Positions 1-6,805 of a stretch of 64,000 nucleotides of DNA are shown one piece after another. The notes beneath the pieces are model-generated. The model saw only the letters and a list, made by a program, of their open reading frames with translations. It made no database searches and was not told the DNA's origin. Location of the stretch: NCBI GenBank assembly GCA_902780505.1, contig CACZFN010000007.1, forward strand, positions 1 to 64,000, given 5' to 3'. This DNA is from an uncultured Ruminococcus sp. GTDB taxonomy: Bacteria; Bacillota; Clostridia; Oscillospirales; Ruminococcaceae. Within the stretch, counting starts at the first letter, position 1; the number at the start of each line of letters is the position of its first letter. Both the position numbers and the translations under genes were made by a program.

Positions 1-50
1 ATTGTTCAATTTTCAAGATACCGTTCGCTTTCTCTTTAAAGCGCTCAACT

Positions 51-79
51 ATTATATCACACTTTTGAAAGCTTGTCAA
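51..79 (-). promoter_or_regulatory. Proximal rRNA-operon-type promoter
   Basis: On the minus strand TTGACA (79-74) is followed after exactly 17 bases by TATAAT (56-51), a perfect consensus pair. Downstream, bases 50-1 carry a leader containing CTTGAAAATTGAACAAT close to the window edge. That is the kind of sequence that precedes boxA and 16S rRNA in many Firmicutes. I infer an rrn operon transcribed leftwards out of the window; the rRNA itself is not visible. Confidence 0.7.
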
Positions 80-147
80 GCCCTTTTTGAAAATATTTTT
101 TATTTTCTTTCGGACTCTTTGCCGTCCTCTCGTCAGGCGACTTGTTT

Positions 148-176
148 ATTTTACCACCTTTTTCCCCACTTGTCAA
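148..176 (-). promoter_or_regulatory. Distal rRNA-operon-type promoter
   Basis: On the minus strand TTGACA (176-171) is separated by 17 bases from TAAAAT (153-148). It points the same way as the perfect promoter about 100 bases further on, so the two form a tandem pair as is usual for rrn operons. Bases 177-266 are AT-rich with no credible gene; the plus-strand reading frame over 2-265 is low-complexity and lacks a ribosome binding site. Confidence 0.6.
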
Positions 177-266
177 CCCTTTTTCTCAGGTTCTATGTTT
201 TGCACAAAAAGTTGTGGTCAATCGCAATTCTTATGTATAAAATCTGTTTTATCCTGCTAAACTGAT

Positions 267-299
267 AAAAAGCGGCGACTGCCGTCACGCATTCGCCGC
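267..299 (-). terminator. Terminator of the aroB-aroC-DUF4364 operon
   Basis: On the minus strand a 7-bp stem GCGGCGA/TCGCCGC (299-293 with 278-272) is followed by a run of five T (271-267). It lies just past the stop codon of the DUF4364 gene and separates the aromatic operon from the rRNA promoters. Confidence 0.75.
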
Positions 300-305
300 C
301 GTATC

Positions 306-890
306 CTATTCCCTCACATCAGGGATATACTCCTGATTATCCACAATATAATCTATCACCTGTGAATATAGTGCCCCTGGGTTGGATCTGATTTTCGCAC
401 TTATAAACTCCGCCTGTTCAGCATCAGGTGCAAAAACCGATATATCCATAAGCACCCTGTCATCATCACGGCACTGGCAATGCACAAGAAATCCGTTTTC
501 ATGCTCTTTGGTTTCTATTGTAACATCACGCTCATTTTTAAGCATTGCAAAAAACTTGAGTCCCGTCGCATAGATCTTCTCTCTGAGGCTTTTAGGCACC
601 ATAGTCTTGAAATCCTCGGCGCCCTCTCTGCCTTTTTCAGACAGCACATACTGTCTGGTACCGTCAACGTCCACAAGTTCGACCGTACCGTTTTCGGTCA
701 TTCTGGTTATAGCTTCTGTAAAAAGGAAGTAATCCATGACCTCAGATGCCTCGCATATTTCCACAAGCTGCATGGGCGTACACGGTCTGTCTATCTGATA
801 CAGAAAATATGCAAGAAGGATCTTCGCTTCATATACATCATTCAAAACAAGCATATTAGGCGAAACATATTTATCAAAATTATGATCCAA
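306..890 (-). CDS. DUF4364 family winged-helix-like protein
   Basis: A 194-residue protein that resembles the DUF4364 family of Clostridia, whose molecular role is not established. The N-terminal part (about residues 15-90) looks like a winged helix: a helix over LAYFLYQIDR, then MQLVEICEASEVMDYFLFTEAI, then a short wing before YVLSEKGR. The rest is an alpha/beta region. No catalytic motif is visible. The start is a TTG preceded by GGAG at a good distance (MDHNFDKY). It is the last gene of the shikimate block, 27 bases after aroC, so it is probably co-transcribed; a role in regulating aromatic synthesis would be a guess. Confidence 0.8.
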   Translation of the reverse strand: MDHNFDKYVSPNMLVLNDVYEAKILLAYFLYQIDRPCTPMQLVEICEASEVMDYFLFTEAITRMTENGTVELVDVDGTRQYVLSEKGREGAEDFKTMVPKSLREKIYATGLKFFAMLKNERDVTIETKEHENGFLVHCQCRDDDRVLMDISVFAPDAEQAEFISAKIRSNPGALYSQVIDYIVDNQEYIPDVRE

Positions 891-917
891 GCTATCACTC
901 CTCGTCGTTACTTGGTG

Positions 918-2009
918 CTAAAAATTTGGGTATTCGAGCATATGGTTCAGAAGTGCGATATTCACCGCCGCTTCAACGCATGGTACTGCCCGCGGAACAA
1001 CACAGGGATCATGTCTGCCCTTGATAACGAGCGTTTCATTTTTAAGTGCTGAATAATCAACAGTTTCCTGCGGCTGTGAAATAGAAGGTGTCGGCTTGAA
1101 CGCCACCCTGAGCGTTATCGGCATACCAGAAGATATACCGCCGAGAATACCGCCGTGATTATTTGTACGTGTAACGACGTGCCCTCTTTCATCAACATAA
1201 AACTCGTCATTGTTTTCAGAGCCGAGCATTTTTGCAACATCAAAGCCCGCGCCGAATTCAAGGCCCTTTACAGCAGGTATACCGAACACAAGCTGCGCTA
1301 TCGTATTTTCAAGCCCGTCGAATATAGGTGAGCCTATACCCGCAGGAACATTTATCGCAACACATTCAATTATACCGCCCACGCTGTCCTGTGACATTCT
1401 TGCCTTTTCAATATCAGCTTTCATTCCCGCACCCTTAGCATCATCAAGAGTCGGGAAGTCTTTTTCATGCAGGTCAATTATCATATCCCTTGTTGTATGT
1501 ATAGGATCAAGCCTTTTATCCTTTATGCCGTGTATCTCCTGAATATGTGCGCCTACGTATATGCCCCTCTTTTCAAGTATCTGTGCACATACAGCGCCCG
1601 CAAAGCACAAAGGTGCCGTGAGCCTTCCGGAGAAATGCCCGCCGCCCCGCACATCATTGAAGCCGCGGTATCTGAGCGCGCCCGTATAGTCTGCGTGCCC
1701 CGGCCTTGCAAGTCGTGAAAGCGCCGCATAATCATTAGAATGCTGGTCAGTATTCTGAATAAGGGCACAAAGGGGCGTTCCCGTAGTCTTGCCGTTTAAG
1801 AAGCCCGACATAATCTGCGGCATATCCTTTTCACGCCTTTGTGTTGATGTCTTATCCTTCTTCGGGGCGCGTCTGGCCATAAAAGCCATAAGCTTGTCCA
1901 TATCTATACTTTCCCCGGGAGGCACATTATCTATACACACTCCTATCGCAGGCCCATGACTTTCGCCAAAGACCGAAAAGCTGATATTACCGTTAAATGT
2001 TGATGACAT
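918..2009 (-). CDS. aroC: Chorismate synthase
   Basis: Chorismate synthase converts 5-enolpyruvylshikimate-3-phosphate to chorismate, the last common step of aromatic amino acid synthesis, with reduced FMN as cofactor. The 363-residue length fits the family. The N-terminal GESHGPAIG signature, the RAPKKDKTSTQRREKD segment that binds substrate phosphate, the GGGHFSGR motif, and the C-terminal GRHDPCVVPRAVP motif are all visible. An AGGAGG-like site lies ahead of the ATG. It shares the minus-strand operon with aroB and aroA. Nothing unusual is seen in it. Confidence 0.97.
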   Translation of the reverse strand: MSSTFNGNISFSVFGESHGPAIGVCIDNVPPGESIDMDKLMAFMARRAPKKDKTSTQRREKDMPQIMSGFLNGKTTGTPLCALIQNTDQHSNDYAALSRLARPGHADYTGALRYRGFNDVRGGGHFSGRLTAPLCFAGAVCAQILEKRGIYVGAHIQEIHGIKDKRLDPIHTTRDMIIDLHEKDFPTLDDAKGAGMKADIEKARMSQDSVGGIIECVAINVPAGIGSPIFDGLENTIAQLVFGIPAVKGLEFGAGFDVAKMLGSENNDEFYVDERGHVVTRTNNHGGILGGISSGMPITLRVAFKPTPSISQPQETVDYSALKNETLVIKGRHDPCVVPRAVPCVEAAVNIALLNHMLEYPNF

Positions 2010-2045
2010 TATTACGTCCTCCTCTTTATTTATGCTGTATAAAGA

Positions 2046-2367
2046 TCAAAGTCTGCTCTTTAATTCAGATGTCTTTTTATCAAGTTCTGACAAATAAGCT
2101 TCCACTTCGGTTTCGCTAAAGCCGCCGCGCCGTGTTTTGCGCATTATGGGCATCAAAGGCTTTTTTGGGCAAGAGAATACACGCCCCTCACCCTTGCTTT
2201 TACAGCTTGTTCAAGTTCATTCAGATAGGTGTTATACATATCAACACACATCAGAAAATCCTCTTTATTATAGCCGCCCACGTCAGCTATCGGAATGGCA
2301 TTTACGTTTTCAAGCGGTCCATTGCTGCCTTCACCGGGCAGACCGAATAGCTTTGAGAAACCCCCAC
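2046..2367 (-). pseudogene. Frameshifted small coiled-coil gene between aroA and aroC
   Basis: Two open segments in different frames read as one protein. The first contains NAIPIADVGGYNKEDFLMC then MYNTYLNELEQAVKARV and hits a stop straight after the A6 run at 2161-2166. The second contains MRKTRRGGFSETEVEAYLSE then LDKKTSELKSRL and ends at 2046. Adding one base to the A6 run joins the two. Adding one G to the G5 run at 2361-2365 puts the first segment in frame with a GTG at 2367 that has GGAGG (2380-2376) at ideal distance. With both repairs the gene is exactly 108 codons. The GGY/GGF-x-x-x-(D/E) plus Y-x-x-E-L pattern occurs twice and recalls the DivIVA N-terminal motif. It is either a recent pseudogene or a homopolymer sequencing error; function unknown. 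Confidence 0.6.
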
Positions 2368-2370
2368 TGT

Positions 2371-3597
2371 TCAGACCTCCGAAATTATCCCGCCAATACT
2401 TTTATAGACTTCCCAGTAATCGGGATAGGATTTTGAAACGCTCTGTGCGCCGCAGATGATAACGTCACCCTCACTTTTCATAGCAGCCACCGACATAGCC
2501 ATCGGTATTCTATGATCGTTAAAATCCGGCACAACGCCGCCCGAAAGCTTACCCACGCCCTCTATCTCAAGGCCGTCATCAAACTCCCTTACCCTGCCGC
2601 CGAGTGAATTCAGACTCACCGCCATAGCGTGCAGTCTGTCACTTTCCTTTATTCTTAAACGTGCGGCATTGGTTATATAAGAAGTCCCCTCACAGAAACT
2701 GCCAAGCACTGCAAGAACGGGCACAAGGTCAGGAATATCAGCCGCATCAACGCTGAAAGGCTTCAGCCCGCCATTATTATTATACAACACTTTCTGGCAT
2801 ATTTCAATGATTTTTTTATCACCCTGATATGAATTCTCCAAAAGCCCCTGTATCTCTATATCTGCGCCGAGGGCATTGGCGACTTCAAAAAACGCCGCCT
2901 GAGAATAATCTCCCTCAACTGTTACGTCACACGGGGTAAACTTCTGCCCGCCTTTTACCATGTAATCATTTCCGTTTTGCGTTATTTTAACGCCAAACTG
3001 TTCAAGTGCACCTATAGTTATATCAACATATGGCTTTGACTGAAGCGGCGTTGTAAGTCTTAGCTCACTGTCGCCGTCAAGCATGGGAAGCGCCAGAAGC
3101 AGACCTGTAATAAACTGCGAAGATATATCACCGCCTATTTCATAAACACCTGCGGAAAGCTTACCGCTGACAGTAAACGGCATAGTGTTTTTATAATCAA
3201 ATAAAGCGCCATGTTTTGGCAGACATTCAAGATAAGGCGTTATCGGGCGTTCGGGAAGCCTGCCCGCACCTGTAAATTCGCTTATCGTCCCCAGTGCACA
3301 GGAAACCGGTATCAGAAACCTCAGTGTAGAGCCTGATTCATTACAGTCAAGCCTTGCCCGGCGGGAAGCGTTTTTTATACCCCGCACCAGTGCCGTCCTG
3401 CCGTCATATTCTATTTCTGCGCCGAGCGCAGACAAGCAGGCTATAGTTGCTGTGATGTCCTTTGAAGGGAAAAGGTTTCTTACAGTGCTCTCCCCCTCCG
3501 ACAATGCCGCACATATAAGCATTCTGTGTGCCACACTTTTTGAAGGCGGTGCTGTCACCCTCCCCGAAAGCTTTGCGGGGGTTATCTTTATGTCCAT
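2371..3597 (-). CDS. aroA: 3-phosphoshikimate 1-carboxyvinyltransferase (EPSP synthase)
   Basis: EPSP synthase transfers the enolpyruvyl group of phosphoenolpyruvate to shikimate-3-phosphate. At 408 residues it is slightly shorter than the usual 420-430. Family motifs are clear: PPSKSVAHR near the N-terminus (substrate-binding Lys and Ser), NESGSTLRFLIPV around residue 90, VEGDYSQAAFF, DIPDLVPVLAV with the catalytic-region Asp, KESDRLHA, and DHRIPMAMSVAA near the end. It lies between the DUF3592-like gene and the broken small gene in the aro operon. The ATG follows an AAAAGAG site. Confidence 0.96.
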   Translation of the reverse strand: MDIKITPAKLSGRVTAPPSKSVAHRMLICAALSEGESTVRNLFPSKDITATIACLSALGAEIEYDGRTALVRGIKNASRRARLDCNESGSTLRFLIPVSCALGTISEFTGAGRLPERPITPYLECLPKHGALFDYKNTMPFTVSGKLSAGVYEIGGDISSQFITGLLLALPMLDGDSELRLTTPLQSKPYVDITIGALEQFGVKITQNGNDYMVKGGQKFTPCDVTVEGDYSQAAFFEVANALGADIEIQGLLENSYQGDKKIIEICQKVLYNNNGGLKPFSVDAADIPDLVPVLAVLGSFCEGTSYITNAARLRIKESDRLHAMAVSLNSLGGRVREFDDGLEIEGVGKLSGGVVPDFNDHRIPMAMSVAAMKSEGDVIICGAQSVSKSYPDYWEVYKSIGGIISEV

Positions 3598-3651
3598 TTT
3601 ATTACACTCTTTTCATTGGTTTTCAGCAGTATCTAATTAAGGGAACACCGC

Positions 3652-4203
3652 TTATTCTTTTCCGGATATGTGATACTTTTCCCTAAACTCTTTTCTCTCC
3701 TTTATAGTTGCCCGCATTGCTGCTATAAGCATAGGAACGATCAGCAGTTCAAGAGCAAGGAACACATATGCCACCAGAGGATCATCATTATTCTCACCCT
3801 TTATGATGTAATCATCAGGGTTGTTTTTATTATAAAGGATAGTTGTTTTATCCCTGCCCTCTACAAGGCCGGACGGATTTGTATAAACAGTTTTCTTTGT
3901 AAACGAGCCGTCGGTATCAACTTTCAATTCCGCATAGACCTCCTGATCATCATAGGTAGTCCTGCCGCCGCGTATGGGAATATAACCGCCGTCTTTTTCT
4001 ATAACATACCCCGACAGCACCGCTGATACACTACCGTCATAATAATCATAGTCATAAAAGAATTCAAACAGGCAAAAAAACATAAAGGAAAGCACAGCCA
4101 TTACCACAAGCAATACACAGCAGCCTGTTTTCATTCTTATGCTTTTTTCGGCCGCCGCTTTTTCGTTTTTATAATTTTCCCTGCGATTTTTCTTTCTTGG
4201 CAT
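3652..4203 (-). CDS. DUF3592-like membrane protein
   Basis: A 183-residue protein of unknown function with a Lys/Arg-rich cytoplasmic N-terminus, a first membrane segment at about residues 27-50, an exterior beta-rich domain of roughly 85 residues, and a second membrane segment at about residues 143-163. This architecture, with a YTNPSGLVEGRDKTTILYNKN-type beta core, fits DUF3592 proteins. A paralogue with the same plan sits at 24694-25107. It lies 11 bases after aroB and before aroA, so it is probably co-transcribed, but nothing links it to aromatic synthesis. The ribosome binding site is weak. Confidence 0.65.
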   Translation of the reverse strand: MPRKKNRRENYKNEKAAAEKSIRMKTGCCVLLVVMAVLSFMFFCLFEFFYDYDYYDGSVSAVLSGYVIEKDGGYIPIRGGRTTYDDQEVYAELKVDTDGSFTKKTVYTNPSGLVEGRDKTTILYNKNNPDDYIIKGENNDDPLVAYVFLALELLIVPMLIAAMRATIKERKEFREKYHISGKE

Positions 4204-4214
4204 TTAACAGCATC

Positions 4215-5324
4215 TCACATTTCATCAAGGATCGCGGCTATCTGTTCCCTCGATATCTCCTTGCCATAGTTATCATTATCAAACCTTACCATCTGCCCGA
4301 TACCTTTTTCAAACACAAACCTGAGCCTGCCGTTTCTCACCTTTTTATCGGTATAAAGCTTGTCAGCAAGCACATCCCTGTCTATGTAATCAGGTATCTC
4401 AGTCGGAAGCTTTGCGCGTTCAAGAAGTGCTTTCACCCTTAAAACTTCATCTTCTGTCATAAACCCGAAGCCCTTGCCGAGATGTGCCTGCGCCATGATC
4501 CCTATAGACACCGCTTCACCGTGAAGAAGCCTGTAATCCGAAACAGTTTCCACAGCACGCCCTACAGTATGGCCGAGGTTTAAGATCTCTCTCAGTCCGC
4601 TTTCACGCTCGTCCTGCATCACGACATTATACTTCACCGCACAGTTATGCTGTGAAATATACTCGTTTACCTCTGTATCAAACTCAAACACTTTTTCTAT
4701 ATTCTTTTCAAGATACTCAAAGAGTTCCCTGTCGCCAAGACAGCCGTGCTTTATTGTTTCTGCAAGTCCGCTTGAAAGCTCACGCTTAGGCAGAGTTTTC
4801 CACGTATCGATATCGATATAAACCTTTTTCGGCTGATTGAAAAGCCCGATAAGGTTTGTGGCAAGCGGGGTATCAACGGCAGTCTTGCCGCCTACTGATG
4901 CATCAGCCGCGGAAAGCAGCGTTGTCGCATAGTTTACAAACGGCACCCCCCGCCCGAAAGTACCCGCAACAAAGCCGGAAAGGTCAGTCACCACGCCGCC
5001 GCCGACTGCAACGACTGCACAATCACGTCTGAGCCCCTTAGCAAGCATTTCGTCTTCAAGGAAAGCTTTCATTTCACGTGTCTTGCTCTTTTCCCCCGCG
5101 GGGATAGTAAAGATATCCGCTTTCAGCCCGCGCTCTGTCATTTTTAAAAGTATCGGCAGCGCATAGGGTTCAAGAACATTATCGTCTGTAATAACGGCAA
5201 AGCGTGAAGCCTTTCCGCAAAGCCCGCCGCAAAGGTCATCAACAAGTTTATCACTGAGCGAGTGCCCTATCTCTATATCATAGCTGTCATCAACCGTTTT
5301 TTTGAGTTCACAATTAAATATCAT
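4215..5324 (-). CDS. aroB: 3-dehydroquinate synthase
   Basis: AroB closes DAHP to 3-dehydroquinate, the second shikimate-pathway step, using NAD+ and a divalent metal. The 369 residues include the nucleotide-binding AVGGGVVTDLSGF motif (about residues 107-119), TTLLSAADASVGGKTAVD, and the metal ligands in GLAETIKHG, LNLGHTVGRAVE and LLHGEAVSIG. The ATG follows GAGG. A promoter lies just upstream, so it can be expressed independently of aroF, and it heads the run aroB, DUF3592-like, aroA, broken gene, aroC, DUF4364. Confidence 0.97.
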   Translation of the reverse strand: MIFNCELKKTVDDSYDIEIGHSLSDKLVDDLCGGLCGKASRFAVITDDNVLEPYALPILLKMTERGLKADIFTIPAGEKSKTREMKAFLEDEMLAKGLRRDCAVVAVGGGVVTDLSGFVAGTFGRGVPFVNYATTLLSAADASVGGKTAVDTPLATNLIGLFNQPKKVYIDIDTWKTLPKRELSSGLAETIKHGCLGDRELFEYLEKNIEKVFEFDTEVNEYISQHNCAVKYNVVMQDERESGLREILNLGHTVGRAVETVSDYRLLHGEAVSIGIMAQAHLGKGFGFMTEDEVLRVKALLERAKLPTEIPDYIDRDVLADKLYTDKKVRNGRLRFVFEKGIGQMVRFDNDNYGKEISREQIAAILDEM

Positions 5325-5352
5325 AGCAAAAACCTCAGACTATTAATAATTT

Positions 5353-5381
5353 ATTATAACATATTTTTTTAAATTTGTAAA
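5353..5381 (-). promoter_or_regulatory. Promoter of the aroB operon
   Basis: On the minus strand TTTACA (5381-5376), a 17-base AT-rich spacer, and TATAAT (5358-5353). It lies 29 bases upstream of the aroB start. No terminator is seen between aroF and this promoter, so read-through from aroF is also possible. Confidence 0.7.
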
Positions 5382-5447
5382 GCCATATTTTCCCGCATAA
5401 TCAGACAAATTATAGCTGTACAAATTAACGTACTGCTATAAGCGTCA

Positions 5448-6476
5448 TTACTTGTTCACTTCGTTCCAGAGCGGCCTGCCGCAGAAGCCCGATATGCTTA
5501 ATATCTTACGCATAGTTTCTTCAAACTGTGCAGGTGTCAGCTGTTGAGCGCCGTCACTCCATGCATTCTTAGGATCATTGTGGACTTCTATTTCAAGCAG
5601 GTCACAGCCTGCCGCAACTGCTGCAAGCGCCATAGGCTCAACAAGTGAAACTATCCCCGTTGCGTGTGAAGGATCAACGCAGACAGGCAGGTGCGTTTTC
5701 TGATGAAGGAGTGGAACTGCCGAAAGGTCAAGGGTGTTTCGCGTTGCAGGCTCGTATGTTCTTATACCCCTTTCACAGAGTATCACCTTGCTGTTGCCCT
5801 CGCTCATGATATATTCAGCAGACATAAGAAGTTCCTGCAATGTCGCACAAAGGCCGCGTTTGAGAAGAACGGGCTTATCACATCTGCCGAGTTCTTTTAA
5901 CAGTGTGAAGTTCTGCATATTTCTTGCGCCCACCTGAATAACATCAACATCAGAGAAAAGGTCAATATCTTTTAAGTCCATAATTTCGGTCACTATAGGC
6001 AAGCCTGTCACTTCCCTTGCCTTCAGGAGAATATCAATACCTTCTTTGCCAAGCCCCTGAAATGCATATGGCGAAGTTCTCGGCTTGAATGCGCCGCCCC
6101 TGAGCATAGTTGCGCCTGCACGTTTAACAGCTTCGGCTGTTGTGATGAGCTGCTCCTCAGTTTCTACAGAACACGGGCCTGCAATGACCTGAAGCTTTCC
6201 GCCGCCGACTGCCCTGCCGGCTACATCTATAACGGTATTGTCGGGGTGGAAGCGCCTGTTGGCATTTTTATAGGGTTCCTGCACACGTCTTACGCTCTCA
6301 ACACAGTCTTTTGCAGAAACATCATCAATATCTATCGTAGTGGTGTCACCTATAAGGCCGATTATCTTTGAATGTGTACCCTCTACAAAATGTGTGCTTA
6401 CGTTGAATTTGCCGAGCCATTTCAAAAGCTCGCCTACCTGCTGCTCTGTTGCGTTGTTTTTCAGAATTACTACCAT
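5448..6476 (-). CDS. aroF: 3-deoxy-7-phosphoheptulonate (DAHP) synthase
   Basis: DAHP synthase condenses phosphoenolpyruvate and erythrose-4-phosphate, the committed step of aromatic synthesis. From the ATG at 6476, chosen because AAAGGA lies nine bases ahead, it has 342 residues. Residues about 1-75 form a ferredoxin-like regulatory domain (VVILKNN, then GLIGDTTTIDI) as in type I-beta enzymes, followed by a TIM barrel with AGPCSVETEEQL, RGGAFKPRTSPYAFQG, LLKRGL and CVDPSHATG. Expression is evidently controlled by the leader-peptide attenuator directly upstream. No chorismate mutase domain is fused. Confidence 0.95.
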   Translation of the reverse strand: MVVILKNNATEQQVGELLKWLGKFNVSTHFVEGTHSKIIGLIGDTTTIDIDDVSAKDCVESVRRVQEPYKNANRRFHPDNTVIDVAGRAVGGGKLQVIAGPCSVETEEQLITTAEAVKRAGATMLRGGAFKPRTSPYAFQGLGKEGIDILLKAREVTGLPIVTEIMDLKDIDLFSDVDVIQVGARNMQNFTLLKELGRCDKPVLLKRGLCATLQELLMSAEYIMSEGNSKVILCERGIRTYEPATRNTLDLSAVPLLHQKTHLPVCVDPSHATGIVSLVEPMALAAVAAGCDLLEIEVHNDPKNAWSDGAQQLTPAQFEETMRKILSISGFCGRPLWNEVNK

Positions 6477-6509
6477 TGTTATCATTCCTTTCAAGATATT
6501 CGGATAACC

Positions 6510-6542
6510 AAAAAGGCTGTGGTCTTAAAGAAAACCACAGCC
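6510..6542 (-). terminator. Attenuator terminator upstream of aroF
   Basis: On the minus strand GGCTGTGGT (6542-6534) and ACCACAGCC (6523-6515) form a perfect 9-bp stem with a 10-base loop, followed by five T (6514-6510). It lies between the leader peptide and aroF, so it terminates transcription before the gene. The strand 6539-6526 can instead pair with leader bases 6609-6596. Confidence 0.9.
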
Positions 6543-6568
6543 ATAAAGATCAAAATATATGATGTTTA

Positions 6569-6691
6569 TTACTTTGCAGGCGTTTTAAGCGCCCTTGCAG
6601 CTTTCTTTACACGACAAACAGACTCGCGTCCAAAAAAGTAAAACGAGCCAAAATAAAAGTATGTAAAGACAAATGCTGCTGTAAGTAACAT
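6569..6691 (-). CDS. aroF leader peptide, rich in Phe and Tyr codons
   Basis: A 40-codon reading frame begins at ATG 6691 and ends with TAA at 6569, preceded by AAAGGA. Residues 6-20 read AFVFTYFYFGSFYFF: seven Phe and three Tyr in fifteen codons. It is followed by a basic stretch (RVKKAARALKTPAK) and lies between a consensus promoter and the terminator ahead of the DAHP synthase gene. This matches classical leader-peptide attenuation: stalling at Phe or Tyr codons when the charged tRNAs are scarce would leave the downstream RNA free to pair. It might be a membrane peptide, but codon content, position and RNA pairing all argue for a leader. Confidence 0.85.
   Translation of the reverse strand: MLLTAAFVFTYFYFGSFYFFGRESVCRVKKAARALKTPAK
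6596..6609 (-). promoter_or_regulatory. Antiterminator strand of the aroF attenuator
   Basis: Within leader codons 28-32 the [17 protein letters not shown] (6609-6596) can pair over 14 consecutive positions (11 Watson-Crick, 3 G-U) with TGTGGTTTTCTTTA (6539-6526), the 5' arm and loop of the attenuator terminator. A ribosome stalled near codon 20 would leave this strand exposed; one that reaches the stop at codon 41 would cover or pass it and let the terminator form. Confidence 0.7.
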
Positions 6692-6727
6692 ACAGATACT
6701 TTTCCTTTCATTGATTTATCACGTTAA

Positions 6728-6756
6728 ATTATAAAACAAGCTTACCGATTTGTCAA
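6728..6756 (-). promoter_or_regulatory. Promoter of the aroF leader transcript
   Basis: On the minus strand TTGACA (6756-6751), a 17-base spacer, and TATAAT (6733-6728), a perfect consensus promoter, 36 bases upstream of the leader peptide ATG. The leader region 6477-6727 (250 bases) is thus fully accounted for as untranslated control RNA plus leader peptide. Confidence 0.85.
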
Positions 6757-6805
6757 GAGTATAACAGAAAATTAACCTTTTGTAAAAATTATTGATACCA
6801 CTTTG

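Noticed and set aside
2-265. Plus-strand frame over the left edge
   Set aside because: Low-complexity Phe/Leu/Cys-rich translation, no ribosome binding site, and it lies over tandem minus-strand promoters.
2010-2370. Chorismate mutase or shikimate kinase in the aro cluster gap
   Set aside because: Neither reading of the gap shows the motifs of those enzymes; it fits a coiled-coil gene with two frame breaks.
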